DNA of 64,000 bases from Clostridia bacterium (GCA_900759015.1 CAAEUE010000014.1:1-64000); one strand, 5' to 3'. Shown: positions 35,808 to 44,912, counted from the stretch's first letter. Notes: a model not told the origin generated them from the sequence alone. Numbers and translations are program-made.

Positions 35808-37307
35808 ATGATAAGTTCAAAAGATGGAATAATAGGTTTTGCAATAGGGGATGCAATGGGAGTTCCAGTAGAATTTACCAACAGGGAAAAACTAATGAGA
35901 AATCCTATAACTTCAATGGAAGGCTTTATGAGCCATAATGTTCCAAAGGGGACTTGGTCAGATGATACATCTATGACAATCGCCACAATGGATTCAATAA
36001 TTAACTCTAATGGAGATATTATAGCAAATGATATGGCAAATAGATTTTTAGAGTGGATGGAAAAGGGAGAATATACACCTGGTGGAAAAATTGTTGATAT
36101 AGATAGGACAACTTTAAGGGCACTAGGTAAATATAAAACAACAAGAAGAAGTGCTGTAAATTGTGGATGTACAAGTAATACAGATAATGGTAATGGTTCA
36201 TTAATGAGAATGTTACCAATAGTGTATTATTCATATTTAAATTGGCTAGAGCAAGATAAAATTTTAAAATTAGTTGCTGGTATATCATCAATTACACATG
36301 CAAATGAGCTAGTAATTATGGGTTGTTATATGTATGTTAATTATGCCATTGAATTATTAAATACTAATAACAGAAAGGCAGCATATTCTAAAATTCAAAA
36401 TTTAGATTATTCGATGTTTTCTATGCCAACAATAAGAGCGTATACTAGAATTTTAGATCATGAAATTTACCATTATGGTATAGACGAAATAAAGTCATCA
36501 AGTTATATAGTAGATACTTTAGAAGCTATTTTATGGGTACTTATAAATACAGATACATATAATCAAGCAATAATTGGAGCTATCAATTTGGGTAGTGATA
36601 CAGATACAATTGCAGCATGTACAGGAGGTTTAGCTGGAATTATTTATGGTATAAAAAGTATTAATTCAGATTGGAAAATTGATTTGCGTAAATATGCTGA
36701 GCTTATAGAACTTTGTGAAAAGTTTGATGAAATATTATATAAATTAAATGGAAAAGAAATTAATAGTAACTCTATAAATAAAAATGATGTATTAAGAAGA
36801 ATAGAAATTGTAAATGAAGATATAACTGTAGTTCCAGCAGATGCGTTAGTTTGTGCCAATACATCTGGTAATTTAGGTAGAGGTGGAGAAGGCACTATAT
36901 TTTCTAGAGCTGGTATAGAGTTAGAAAACAAATGTAAAGAATTTGATGAATTAAGTAGAGGACAAGCTAAAGTAACAAGAGCATATAAAATAGATACAAA
37001 GTATATTATTCATACAGTAGTACCAAAGTGGTATGATGAGAGTGAAACAAATCAGAATGAGATACTTGAAGAATGCTATAAAAATATTTTTAAAATTTCA
37101 GCAGATTATGATATTAAAAGTATAGCAATTCCTACTTTAGGAATTGGTGCTTGTAGTGCGCCAGTAGATGTTGCAGTTAAAATTGCAATTGATGGTATAA
37201 TAAATAACTTCTTTAGAAATCCTGATATAGATAAAATTTACATAGTTTGCAATGATTCTAGAATACAAAGAACATATATAGAATATTTAAACAGTTTATT
37301 AGATTAA
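35808..37307 (+). CDS. ADP-ribosylglycohydrolase fused to a macrodomain
   Basis: This 499-residue protein joins two ADP-ribose-processing domains. Residues 1-310 are a DraG/ARH-type glycohydrolase. The Mg2+ ligands are in FAIGDAMGVPVEF, TWSDDTSMT and the C-terminal NLGSDTDTIAACTGGLAG. Residues about 325-499 are a macrodomain: the ADP-ribose loop reads ANTSGNLGRGGEGTIFSRAG, and IPTLGIGACSAP forms the second phosphate loop. DraG enzymes release ADP-ribose from Arg, and macrodomains bind or cleave ADP-ribose and O-acetyl-ADP-ribose. The fusion probably reverses ADP-ribosylation of proteins or nucleic acids in one protein. AGGAGATAC precedes the ATG. The upstream phosphodiesterase is a candidate for further processing. 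No ADP-ribosyltransferase was recognised in the window. Confidence 0.9.
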   Translation: MISSKDGIIGFAIGDAMGVPVEFTNREKLMRNPITSMEGFMSHNVPKGTWSDDTSMTIATMDSIINSNGDIIANDMANRFLEWMEKGEYTPGGKIVDIDRTTLRALGKYKTTRRSAVNCGCTSNTDNGNGSLMRMLPIVYYSYLNWLEQDKILKLVAGISSITHANELVIMGCYMYVNYAIELLNTNNRKAAYSKIQNLDYSMFSMPTIRAYTRILDHEIYHYGIDEIKSSSYIVDTLEAILWVLINTDTYNQAIIGAINLGSDTDTIAACTGGLAGIIYGIKSINSDWKIDLRKYAELIELCEKFDEILYKLNGKEINSNSINKNDVLRRIEIVNEDITVVPADALVCANTSGNLGRGGEGTIFSRAGIELENKCKEFDELSRGQAKVTRAYKIDTKYIIHTVVPKWYDESETNQNEILEECYKNIFKISADYDIKSIAIPTLGIGACSAPVDVAVKIAIDGIINNFFRNPDIDKIYIVCNDSRIQRTYIEYLNSLLD

Positions 37308-37348
37308 AAAACTTGGTAGTAGATGTTTTTTCTACTGCCAAGTTTTTT
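37308..37348. terminator. Bidirectional terminator
   Basis: AAAAACTTGGTAGTAGA / TCTACTGCCAAGTTTTTT (one G-T/A-C-like mismatch) directly after the stop codon; serves the convergent dgt gene too. Confidence 0.85.
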
Positions 37349-37353
37349 GTGCA

Positions 37354-37467
37354 TCGGGAACAAGGGACGTTGCTAAAATCCCTATTTCTATAAAATAGGG
37401 ATTTTAGCGGTTTATATGAAAACAAAAAAAGCAAATAGGGAAAAAAGGAACGTCCCAAAATCCCTAC
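37354..37467. repeat. Composite GGGACGTTCC-family element
   Basis: Several half copies: CAAGGGACGTTGCTAAAATCCCTATTT, the inverted ATAGGGATTTTAGC, and AATAGGG-AAAAAAGGAACGTCCCAAAATCCCT. The first and second pair as a long inverted repeat (AAAATCCCTATTT / AAATAGGGATTTT). Located between convergent genes, ending at the dgt stop. Confidence 0.8.
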
Positions 37468-37474
37468 AAAAATC

Positions 37475-38680
37475 CTAATATTTTACAATATCATTATATG
37501 TTTCTATTGCATAACTATCTGTCATACCAGAAATATATGTAATAATAGCTGTTTGATAGTCTTTAATATTATTCATATCATATAAAATTTTATTTTTTAA
37601 ATGAGTTCTATCAGTTTCTATATTCCAATAACAAGAAATCCATTTTATAAAAGTATCTATTACTTTAGTATAAAAAGGTTTAATACTGTTTAATTTTTCT
37701 AAAGTATTCATACCATCATAACATTCATTTAAAGTATTAAATATTTCGTTTAATACAAGACTAAAATATCTTTCTGAAGGTTTCATACATTTGTGCTTAT
37801 AGATATATTTGTAATTAAATTGTTTTAATCTTTTTATTTTTTCAAATGTAGTTTCAGAAAATTTTAAACCTTCTTCTATAGAGGAATTTATACATAAATC
37901 AGCGATTAAATCACCTATAATGTTAGTATTGTTTAGATTTGCAGATTTAGGAAGAGCTAACAAATTATATAATTCGTCTAAATTACTATTTAATATTCCC
38001 ATAGATATTGCATCTTCTATATCTCTACCCAAATATGAAATTTTATCAGAAATTTTTACAACACAGGCTTCCCAAGTATATGGAGCATATTGGTTAAGAT
38101 TTATATAATCTTTTTCTAAATTGATAAATTCACTTCTAGGTTTTAAAGAAATTTCATCAATTTCACCACAGTGAGATATAATACCATCTCTTACTGCATA
38201 TGTTAAGTTTAGATTTTTTTCTTCATTATTAACATTTGTTAGTAATTCTATATTATCAACAAAATTTAAACCATTTCTTTCATGCCAAAAAGATTCTAAA
38301 CCATTTTCCATACAGATTTTATTTAAAATTTGTTCACCTTTATGTCCAAAAGGGCTATGACCAATATCGTGTGATATAGAAATAGCTCTTGTTAAAGTGG
38401 TATTTAAACCTAATGCTTTTGCAATGGTATAACTTGTTGCATCAACATTATTTACATGTTCAATACGAGTACAAATATGATCATTTTTTGGTAAAAAGAA
38501 TACCTGTGTTTTATGCTTTAATCTTCTATAAGCATTACAATATATAATTCTGTCATAATCTCTCTCGAAATCAGAGCGTACATCATTTTCTTTTTTATAT
38601 AATTCATCTTCTCGTGAAATTAAATTACTCCAATTTGGATTAGATGGAGTAGCAGAAACACTACTAAATTTAAAATCCAT
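37475..38680 (-). CDS. dgt: dGTPase-like HD triphosphohydrolase
   Basis: This 401-residue HD-domain protein is of the deoxyguanosine triphosphate triphosphohydrolase family, which splits dNTPs into deoxynucleoside and tripolyphosphate. It shows the N-terminal RLKHKTQVFFLP and RIEHVNNV segments, the HD motif ISHDIGHSPFGHKGE and a later Asp in a KISDKISYLGRD segment. The spacing is normal for the family. AGGAGG precedes the start on the minus strand. It might limit dNTP pools or act in defence; nothing in the context decides this. Confidence 0.9.
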   Translation of the reverse strand: MDFKFSSVSATPSNPNWSNLISREDELYKKENDVRSDFERDYDRIIYCNAYRRLKHKTQVFFLPKNDHICTRIEHVNNVDATSYTIAKALGLNTTLTRAISISHDIGHSPFGHKGEQILNKICMENGLESFWHERNGLNFVDNIELLTNVNNEEKNLNLTYAVRDGIISHCGEIDEISLKPRSEFINLEKDYINLNQYAPYTWEACVVKISDKISYLGRDIEDAISMGILNSNLDELYNLLALPKSANLNNTNIIGDLIADLCINSSIEEGLKFSETTFEKIKRLKQFNYKYIYKHKCMKPSERYFSLVLNEIFNTLNECYDGMNTLEKLNSIKPFYTKVIDTFIKWISCYWNIETDRTHLKNKILYDMNNIKDYQTAIITYISGMTDSYAIETYNDIVKY

Positions 38681-38810
38681 TTAAATACCTCCTATAATTT
38701 ATATGATAATAGTTTATCAAATATCAAAAGAAAAGTATATGAAAAATATCAAGTTATATGTTAAAATATAGATAACTTAATATTAGTACATAAGAAAAGG
38801 GGGATATGTT

Positions 38811-39173
38811 GTGAATAAAAAGAATATTAGAAAAAAAATAATTATAACACTTATTGGATTTATTGCTGTTGTTATATTGGTAACAATGTATATAAATACT
38901 TTTGGAATACCTTATCCAAAAGTAATAAAACAAGTAGTAGCAAATCAATTATTTGGAGATAATTCGTGTCAATGTCCTCCAGCTATTATAGCCGGTCAAG
39001 CTTTAACAGAGTGGAGATGTATTATATGTAAGAGAGCAGACATACATCCTAACACAGCTGTTCCAGTTTTGTGTAAGAATTGTGCTAATGCGACTAATAG
39101 ATGTGAACAATGTGGGGGTATTAAAGATTTAGATGTCCAAAATGGAAAAGAATATATTAAAGGAGATATATGA
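38811..39173 (+). CDS. Membrane-anchored Cys-rich protein
   Basis: This 120-residue protein starts with GTG (GGGGGATATGTT upstream). One transmembrane segment (about 10-27) is followed by a cysteine-rich C-terminal domain: CQCPP, CIICKRAD, CKNCANATNRCEQCGG. The three CxxC knuckles suggest a zinc ribbon. The anchored layout puts it outside the cell or in the cytosol depending on topology; the basic N-terminus suggests the domain is outside. I recognise no family. A broken copy of the last Cys module follows immediately (39172-39231). Confidence 0.78.
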   Translation: MNKKNIRKKIIITLIGFIAVVILVTMYINTFGIPYPKVIKQVVANQLFGDNSCQCPPAIIAGQALTEWRCIICKRADIHPNTAVPVLCKNCANATNRCEQCGGIKDLDVQNGKEYIKGDI

Positions 39174-39231
39174 TACACTATGTAGTGAGTGTGCTAATGC
39201 AACTAATAGATGTGATATATGTAGGGGATAA
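39172..39231 (+). pseudogene. Broken duplicate of the Cys-rich module
   Basis: In a frame different from the upstream gene, this stretch reads DTLCSECANATNRCDICRG then stop. It matches PVLCKNCANATNRCEQCGG of the upstream protein almost exactly. It has no start codon, so it is a tandem-duplication remnant or a frameshifted C-terminal extension. Confidence 0.65.
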
Positions 39232-39304
39232 AAATGTTTGATGATAAAACAAGATATGATTATGAACATCATATTTGTGATATTGTATTTAGTTATTATG
39301 ATTA

Positions 39305-39334
39305 AAAAGTATGTGTTTTTTACGCATACTTTTG
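39305..39334 (+). terminator. Rho-independent terminator
   Basis: AAAAGTATG-TG / CG-CATACTTTT stem with a T-rich loop, followed by a short T-rich stretch. Confidence 0.65.
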
Positions 39335-39362
39335 TTATTATTAAAAAAATTTAAAAAAGTAC

Positions 39363-39470
39363 TTGATTTTTTAAAAAAAGAGAGTATAATATAATTTGTA
39401 AAGGTCAAAGAAAGTCAAAGTCAAAGTTAAAAACAAAAATATAACTTTGGTTTTAATATTAGAGGTCAAA
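39363..39470 (+). promoter_or_regulatory. ctsR operon promoter and CtsR operator
   Basis: TTGATT (39363-39368), 16-nt spacer, TATAAT (39385-39390). Just downstream, GGTCAAA-GAA-AGTCAAA (39403-39419) matches the CtsR heptad operator (A/GGTCAAANANA/GGTCAAA). A further heptad-like run (GTCAAAG) is adjacent, and a half-site GGTCAAA is at 39464. This supports autorepression of the operon relieved by heat or protein stress. Confidence 0.92.
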
Positions 39471-39488
39471 GCAAAAGGAAGTGAAAAA

Positions 39489-39938
39489 ATGAGAATATCA
39501 GATTTAATAGAAGATTTTATAAAAGATATGTTAAAAACAGAAGATGAATTAGAAATACAAAGAAATGAACTTGCGGAACATTTTAATTGTGTGCCTTCAC
39601 AAATAAATTACGTAATATCCACACGATTTAAACCATCACAAGGTTATTATGTAGAAAGTAGAAGAGGAGGTGGCGGTCACATAACAATTAAAAAGATACA
39701 TGTAACACAAAGTAATTATCTAATGCATATAATAACAAGCATTGGAGATACATTAACATCAAAAGAAGTAGATATTTTCATAAGTAACTTATTATCAGAC
39801 GAAATTGTGACTAAAAAAGAAGCTAAACTTTTAAAAGTAGCGACAAGTGATAATGTACTTAATGTACCTATCGATATAAAAGATAATTTACGAGCAAGAA
39901 TATTTAAGAACATGTTAATAAATTTAGTAGAAGATTAA
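39489..39938 (+). CDS. ctsR: CtsR transcriptional repressor of class III stress genes
   Basis: CtsR represses clp genes; McsB phosphorylates arginines and targets proteins to ClpCP. The 149-residue protein has an N-terminal winged helix (RNELAEHFNCVPSQINYVIS), the conserved glycine-rich tip ESRRGGGGHITI and the C-terminal dimer/McsB-contact helices. The ATG at 39489 (GGAAGTG upstream) is preferred to ATG 39447, whose N-terminus overlaps the operator half-site. It is first of four genes with short gaps. Confidence 0.96.
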   Translation: MRISDLIEDFIKDMLKTEDELEIQRNELAEHFNCVPSQINYVISTRFKPSQGYYVESRRGGGGHITIKKIHVTQSNYLMHIITSIGDTLTSKEVDIFISNLLSDEIVTKKEAKLLKVATSDNVLNVPIDIKDNLRARIFKNMLINLVED

Positions 39939-40000
39939 TTGGCAGACGTAATTAGTCACCAACTAAAATTAGAGATTTTAAATTTAAGGAGGTTTTTATT

Positions 40001-40573
40001 ATGAAATGTCAAAATTGTGGTAGAAAAGAAGCAAATGTAAAATATACACAAATTATTAATGGTGTAAAAAAAGAAATGAATTTATGCGAGGATTGTGCAA
40101 GAGAATTAGGAATAGGAAGAGAACTTAATTTTAATATGTCTATGAATTTGCCAAGCTTTTTAGGAGGATTCTTTGATGAATACAATATGGATTCTTTTAT
40201 TCCAACAATCGGAGCTTTAAGAGAAGAAGGATGCAATACTTGTGGTACAACATATAATGAATTTGCAAATACAGGATTATTTGGTTGCATGGATTGCTAT
40301 GATATATTTGCTGATAGATTAGATCCAATATTAAGAAATATACAAGGCTCTAACAGACATGTTGGCAGAAAAGCAAAAAGTTTGGATAAATCTATCGTAA
40401 AAAATATGGAAGCTAAAAAGAAAGAGTTAGAAAAGGATAAAGAATCAAAGAAAGAAAATAAGAAGACTAAAGAATCATTAGAAGAAGAATTAAAACAAGC
40501 TATTAAAGAAGAAAGATATGAAGATGCAGCCAAAATAAGAGATGAAATTAAAAAAATGAATGGTGATAAATAA
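40001..40573 (+). CDS. mcsA: McsA, activator of the arginine kinase
   Basis: McsA binds and activates McsB and is a zinc-finger adaptor. The 190-residue protein has the N-terminal CQNCGRKEA and CEDCARELG pairs and CNTCG with CMDC. The C-terminal UVR motif is LKQAIKEERYEDAAKIRDEI. Length and layout are normal. AAGGAGG precedes the ATG; it lies between ctsR and mcsB. Confidence 0.95.
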   Translation: MKCQNCGRKEANVKYTQIINGVKKEMNLCEDCARELGIGRELNFNMSMNLPSFLGGFFDEYNMDSFIPTIGALREEGCNTCGTTYNEFANTGLFGCMDCYDIFADRLDPILRNIQGSNRHVGRKAKSLDKSIVKNMEAKKKELEKDKESKKENKKTKESLEEELKQAIKEERYEDAAKIRDEIKKMNGDK

Positions 40574-40608
40574 TAAAATCAGTAATTAATTCTTTAGGAG
40601 GGAAAAAT

Positions 40609-41625
40609 ATGCTAAATTGGTATTTACAAAGTGGAAAAGATTCAGATGTAATAATAAGTTCTAGAATAAGATTAGCAAGAAATATATCAAATTATCCATT
40701 TGAAACAAAATGTAATGGAGCAAAAAAAGAAGAAATAACTAAATTAATAGAAGAAGCAGTAGCTGGTAACAAATATGGAATTAAGCTTTTAAGGTTAAAA
40801 GACATGGATGATGTTACCATTAATAGTTTGATAGAAAAAAGGTTAATAAGTCCAGACTTTGTAAAAGGCAAAGATGCTGCAAAAGCTATACTAATAAATG
40901 ATGATGAAAATGTATGTGCAATGATACATACAGATGATCACATTAGTTTACAAGTATTTGGAGCAGGTCTAGAGTTAGACAATTTATTAAATCTAATTAT
41001 TGAGTTAGATGAATATTTAGATGAAAAGTTAAAATTTGCATTTAACGAAAAATATGGATTTTTAACAGCATGCCCATTAGAGGCAGGAACAGCGATGAAG
41101 GCATCTGTAATGGTACATTTACCAGCATTGCAAATTACAGGTAATATGGGAAAAGTTTTAGAAATAATAAATAATTTTGGTATGAATGTAACAGGAATTC
41201 ATGGGGAAGGTAGCAAATCCGAAGGCGCATTATATCAAATATCTAATAAACAAACTCTAGGAATTTCTGAAAAAGAAATTATAAAGAAATTAAAATTAAT
41301 AACAGATAAAATAATAGAGCAAGAGAGAATTGCAAGAAAATACTTAGGAAAAAATAGGTTAAATTTAGAAGACAGATTATATAGAGATTATGGTATTTTA
41401 ACAAACTGCAGAAAAATTTCAGAAAGTGAATGTAAGGATTTATTATCAACATTAAAATTAGGAACAGATTTAGGAATTGTTAATGAACTAACAGACTTAA
41501 AAATAAATAAATTATTATTATATACACAAGACGCAAACTTACAAAAATATTTAGGAACAAAATTAGAGGGAATAGATTTAGATGCTAAAAGAGCAGAAAT
41601 TATTAAAACAATTATAAAAGAGTAA
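40609..41625 (+). CDS. mcsB: McsB protein arginine kinase
   Basis: McsB phosphorylates protein arginines, marking targets for ClpCP and modulating CtsR. The 338-residue protein belongs to the ATP:guanido phosphotransferase family. The N-terminal SSRIRLARNISNYPF and the FGAGLELDNL segment are typical. The active-site Cys motif reads LTACPLEAGTAMKASVMVHL; other McsBs usually have CPTN-like residues after Cys. The Cys and following ASVM are retained. GGAGGG precedes the ATG; clpC follows 14 nt later. Confidence 0.94.
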   Translation: MLNWYLQSGKDSDVIISSRIRLARNISNYPFETKCNGAKKEEITKLIEEAVAGNKYGIKLLRLKDMDDVTINSLIEKRLISPDFVKGKDAAKAILINDDENVCAMIHTDDHISLQVFGAGLELDNLLNLIIELDEYLDEKLKFAFNEKYGFLTACPLEAGTAMKASVMVHLPALQITGNMGKVLEIINNFGMNVTGIHGEGSKSEGALYQISNKQTLGISEKEIIKKLKLITDKIIEQERIARKYLGKNRLNLEDRLYRDYGILTNCRKISESECKDLLSTLKLGTDLGIVNELTDLKINKLLLYTQDANLQKYLGTKLEGIDLDAKRAEIIKTIIKE

Positions 41626-41639
41626 GGAGGTAGATATTT

Positions 41640-44093
41640 ATGACATATAAATTTACAAATAGTGCTCAAAATGTTTTAGAGATTGCAAAAGAAATTGCAA
41701 TAGAATTAGGACATAATTATATAGGAACAGAACATATATTGTATGGTTTAACAGAAGAGGAAAATGGTGTTGCAAGTAAAGTTTTAGAAAACCAAAATAT
41801 AAATTCTGAAAACGTATTAGAAGAAATAGAAAATTTAATAGGTAGAGATGAAGGAAGAACTATAACAAGTTTAGGTTTTACGCCAAGAACTAAAAGAGTG
41901 TTAGAAAATGCATTTTTAGAGGCAAGAAAACTAGACTCAGATTATATAGGAACAGAACATATTTTAATAGGAATAATGAGAGAAGCAGATAGTATTGCTG
42001 TGAGAATCTTATTAGATTTAGGAATTAATCCACAAAAATTATATAATGAAATAGTAAAAGTATTAGAAGAAGATGAAGATATAAACAGCAGTGATGGTTC
42101 TCAAAGTAGAAAAACAGGAAGTTTTAATTCTACACCAACATTAAATCAATATGGAACAGATCTAACTAAAAGTGCAAGTCTAGGAAAATTAGATCCTGTA
42201 ATTGGAAGAAAGAATGAAATAGAAAGAGTTATCCAAATTCTTTCTAGAAGAACAAAAAATAATCCTTGTTTAATTGGTGAACCAGGTGTTGGTAAAACAG
42301 CTGTAGTAGAAGGATTAGCAGAAAAAATTGTTCAAGGCGATGTTCCAGAAATTTTAAAGGATAAAAGAGTTGTAACAATCGATTTGTCTAGTATGATTGC
42401 TGGTGCAAAATATAGAGGAGACTTCGAAGAAAGAATAAAGAAAGCTTTAAATGAAGTAAAAAAAGCCGGAGATGTAATTCTATTTATAGATGAGATTCAT
42501 ACAATAGTAGGTGCAGGTTCAGCAGAAGGTGCTATAGATGCGGCAAATATTCTAAAACCTTTATTAGCAAGAGGTGAAATTCAATTAATTGGTGCTACAA
42601 CTTTAAATGAATATAGAAAATATATAGAAAAAGACAGTGCTTTGGAAAGAAGATTTAGTCCTGTAACTGTTAATGAACCAACTCATGAAGAAACTGTAGA
42701 AATCTTAAAGGGTATAAGAGATAAATACGAAGCTCATCATAATATAAAAATTACAGATGAAGCTATAAATGCAGCAGTAGAATTATCTAGCAGATATATT
42801 AATGATAGATTTTTACCAGATAAAGCAATAGACTTAATAGATGAAGCTTCTTCAAAAATTAGATTATCTTCTTTAGAAGAGCCAGATAGTCTAAAAGAGA
42901 TGGAAGAAAAAATAGAAAAGATGAATCAAGAAAAAGAAGCTGCTGTAAAAGTACAAAAATTTGAGAAGGCTGCTAAAATAAGAGATGAAGTAAATAAATT
43001 AAAAGAAGAGTTAGAAACAGAGAAAAATAAATGGAAAAGTAAAAAGACAAAAGCAATTCCAAAATTAACAGAAGAGGATATTGCTAAGACAATTGCAAGT
43101 TGGACAGGAATTCCAGCAGCTAAAATAACTCAAGATGAAAATAAGAAATTAAAGAATTTAGATAAAGAATTGCATAAAAGAGTAATTGGTCAAAACGAAG
43201 CAGTAGAGGCAGTTGCAAAAGCGATAAGAAGAAGCAGAGTAGGACTTAAAAATCCTAATAGACCAATAGGTTCATTCTTATTCTTAGGACCAACAGGTGT
43301 TGGTAAAACAGAATTATCTAAAGCATTGGCAGAAAGCTTATTTGGTACAGAAGATGCCATGATAAGAATTGATATGTCAGAATTTATGGAACCACATTCT
43401 GTTGCTAAATTAATTGGTGCACCTCCAGGATATGTTGGCTTTGATGATGGTGGTCAATTAACAGAAAAAATAAGAAGAAAACCATATTCTGTAATATTGT
43501 TTGATGAAATAGAAAAAGCACATCCAGATGTTATGAATATGTTATTACAAATTCTAGAAGATGGTAGATTAACAGACAGCCAAGGTAGAACAGTTAACTT
43601 TAAGAATACAGTAATAATTATGACATCAAATATTGGTGCAAGATTAATTACAGAGAAAAAATCTCTAGGATTTACAAATTCATCAGAAGAGGATGAAAAT
43701 AAGGAATATGAAGAAATCAAGAAAAACGTAATGGCAGAATTAAAGAAACAATTAAGACCAGAATTTATAAATCGTATTGATGATATTATAGTATTCCATA
43801 AATTAAATGATGATGAAATTAACAGTATTATAGACTTATTATTAAAGAATGTAGAACAAAGATTAGTAGAACAAGGTTTAAATATTAAAATTGATAAAAC
43901 TGTTAAAGAGTTAATTGCAAAGAAAGGTGTAGATAAAGAATTCGGTGCTAGACCACTTCGTAGAGCAATACAAAATATTGTAGAAGACAAATTAGCAGAA
44001 GAAATATTAGATGGAAATATTAAACCTGGGCTAGAGGCAAAATTAGTAGCAAAAGACGATAAAGTAGAGTTAAAAGTAAAAGCTACAAAATAA
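41640..44093 (+). CDS. clpC: ClpC AAA+ unfoldase
   Basis: ClpC unfolds substrates and feeds them to ClpP, with adaptors and McsB arginine marks directing targets. The 817-residue protein has the double Clp N-domain (about 1-145), an AAA-1 module with Walker A GEPGVGKTAVVEG (about 211) and a UVR-containing middle domain (EKEAAVKVQKFEKAAKIRDE). The AAA-2 module has Walker A GPTGVGKTELSKA (about 550). The ClpP-binding loop (VGF-type) appears as SLGFTN near residue 680. GAGG precedes the ATG. It ends the operon; a repeat element follows. Confidence 0.97.
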   Translation: MTYKFTNSAQNVLEIAKEIAIELGHNYIGTEHILYGLTEEENGVASKVLENQNINSENVLEEIENLIGRDEGRTITSLGFTPRTKRVLENAFLEARKLDSDYIGTEHILIGIMREADSIAVRILLDLGINPQKLYNEIVKVLEEDEDINSSDGSQSRKTGSFNSTPTLNQYGTDLTKSASLGKLDPVIGRKNEIERVIQILSRRTKNNPCLIGEPGVGKTAVVEGLAEKIVQGDVPEILKDKRVVTIDLSSMIAGAKYRGDFEERIKKALNEVKKAGDVILFIDEIHTIVGAGSAEGAIDAANILKPLLARGEIQLIGATTLNEYRKYIEKDSALERRFSPVTVNEPTHEETVEILKGIRDKYEAHHNIKITDEAINAAVELSSRYINDRFLPDKAIDLIDEASSKIRLSSLEEPDSLKEMEEKIEKMNQEKEAAVKVQKFEKAAKIRDEVNKLKEELETEKNKWKSKKTKAIPKLTEEDIAKTIASWTGIPAAKITQDENKKLKNLDKELHKRVIGQNEAVEAVAKAIRRSRVGLKNPNRPIGSFLFLGPTGVGKTELSKALAESLFGTEDAMIRIDMSEFMEPHSVAKLIGAPPGYVGFDDGGQLTEKIRRKPYSVILFDEIEKAHPDVMNMLLQILEDGRLTDSQGRTVNFKNTVIIMTSNIGARLITEKKSLGFTNSSEEDENKEYEEIKKNVMAELKKQLRPEFINRIDDIIVFHKLNDDEINSIIDLLLKNVEQRLVEQGLNIKIDKTVKELIAKKGVDKEFGARPLRRAIQNIVEDKLAEEILDGNIKPGLEAKLVAKDDKVELKVKATK

Positions 44094-44097
44094 TAAA

Positions 44098-44215
44098 ATA
44101 GGGATTTTAGGGCGTCCTGAGAAAAAAGAAATTTCGGGATTTGGGAACGTTCCTCAAATCCCTTTTTTGGGGCGCATCAAAAAAATATGAGGACGTTCTT
44201 CAAATCCAGATTTTT
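44098..44215. repeat. Composite GGGACGTTCC-family element
   Basis: Successive degenerate copies: ATAGGGATTTTAGGGCGTCCTGAG, CGGGATTTGGGAACGTTCCTCAAATCCC, and GAGGACGTTCTTCAAATCCAG. They fill most of the 265 nt between clpC and the orphan gene at 44359; the rest holds that gene's promoter and leader. Confidence 0.8.
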
Positions 44216-44262
44216 TGAATGTATAAAGTGGAATTAAATTAATACATTAGGTATACATAAGT

Positions 44263-44358
44263 TTGCAAAGAAAAATAAAATATGCTAAAATTTATCTGTA
44301 GCAAAGTTGAAGTTAGTGTAAGACTCATCAAATGTAATGAGCATCAGAAAGGAACAGT
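44263..44358 (+). promoter_or_regulatory. Promoter and structured leader of orphan gene 44359
   Basis: TTGCAA (44263-44268), 17-nt spacer, extended -10 TGCTAAAAT (to 44291). A hairpin CTCAT (44324-44328) / ATGAG (44337-44341) with loop CAAATGTA lies just before GAAAGGA. The same positions in the 45725 leader hold CTTGCTA / TAGCGAG. Confidence 0.65.
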
Positions 44359-44874
44359 ATGGAGAAAAAAGGAGAATTAAAAAATTGCAAAATATTCAAC
44401 AAGAAAGGACGGGTTTTAGGTAGGCTACAAACTGAAGAAATAATGCCTATTATAGTTGTAGGCAAGAATGAGTCGGAAGATATAATTTATAGGGAAGGAT
44501 TATATTTTCCAAAAACTAGAATCTTTCAAACACGATTTTCAGATGAAGACGAGTTCTTAAAAGAAGAGTATACAATCTCATCATTAGCTAAAATTGAACC
44601 ATTAAATTTTGGTATTACGAGTCTGAAAAAATTTACTTTTTATTCTGCAGTTGGTGAAGAAATTGAAGAAGCATTTGTTGATTGGGCAAGACTAGTTTAC
44701 TATGTAATGAAGCATCCAGAAGAAAAAGAAAAGATTATTAGAATAGCTGGAGTATTATTAGAACCATGTTCACCAATTTTTAAAATCCATGTGAAGCTGG
44801 AAAATGTAAAAGACAAAGGTTTTATATATCGAGAGCATGAATTTTATGAATTATCATCAAAGTATGATGAGTAA
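44359..44874 (+). CDS. Orphan protein (171 aa), LKNCKIF family
   Basis: This 171-residue protein has no recognised domain. It begins MEKKGELKNCKIFNKKGRVLG and shares an N-terminal LKNCKIF-x-GR motif and the later FTFYSAV/CIFCAAM position with the 45725 product. The two are therefore paralogs. The central region is beta-rich (IIVVGKNESEDIIYREGLYF) and the C-terminus is acidic. No signal peptide or membrane segment is visible. It is expressed from its own promoter and leader. Codon choice is moderately unlike the neighbours. Its role is unknown. Confidence 0.8.
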   Translation: MEKKGELKNCKIFNKKGRVLGRLQTEEIMPIIVVGKNESEDIIYREGLYFPKTRIFQTRFSDEDEFLKEEYTISSLAKIEPLNFGITSLKKFTFYSAVGEEIEEAFVDWARLVYYVMKHPEEKEKIIRIAGVLLEPCSPIFKIHVKLENVKDKGFIYREHEFYELSSKYDE

Positions 44875-44912
44875 TAGTAACGTAAAAACCAATTTTAAAT
44901 TGTGGAGGTATT

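Noticed and set aside
39234..39305. Short ORF (23 codons) after the Cys-module remnant
   Set aside because: Too short, no binding site upstream and ends at a terminator; not supported as a gene.
43454..43990. 178-residue minus-strand ORF inside clpC
   Set aside because: Antisense to clpC with a Ser/Phe/Asn-rich composition typical of shadow ORFs.
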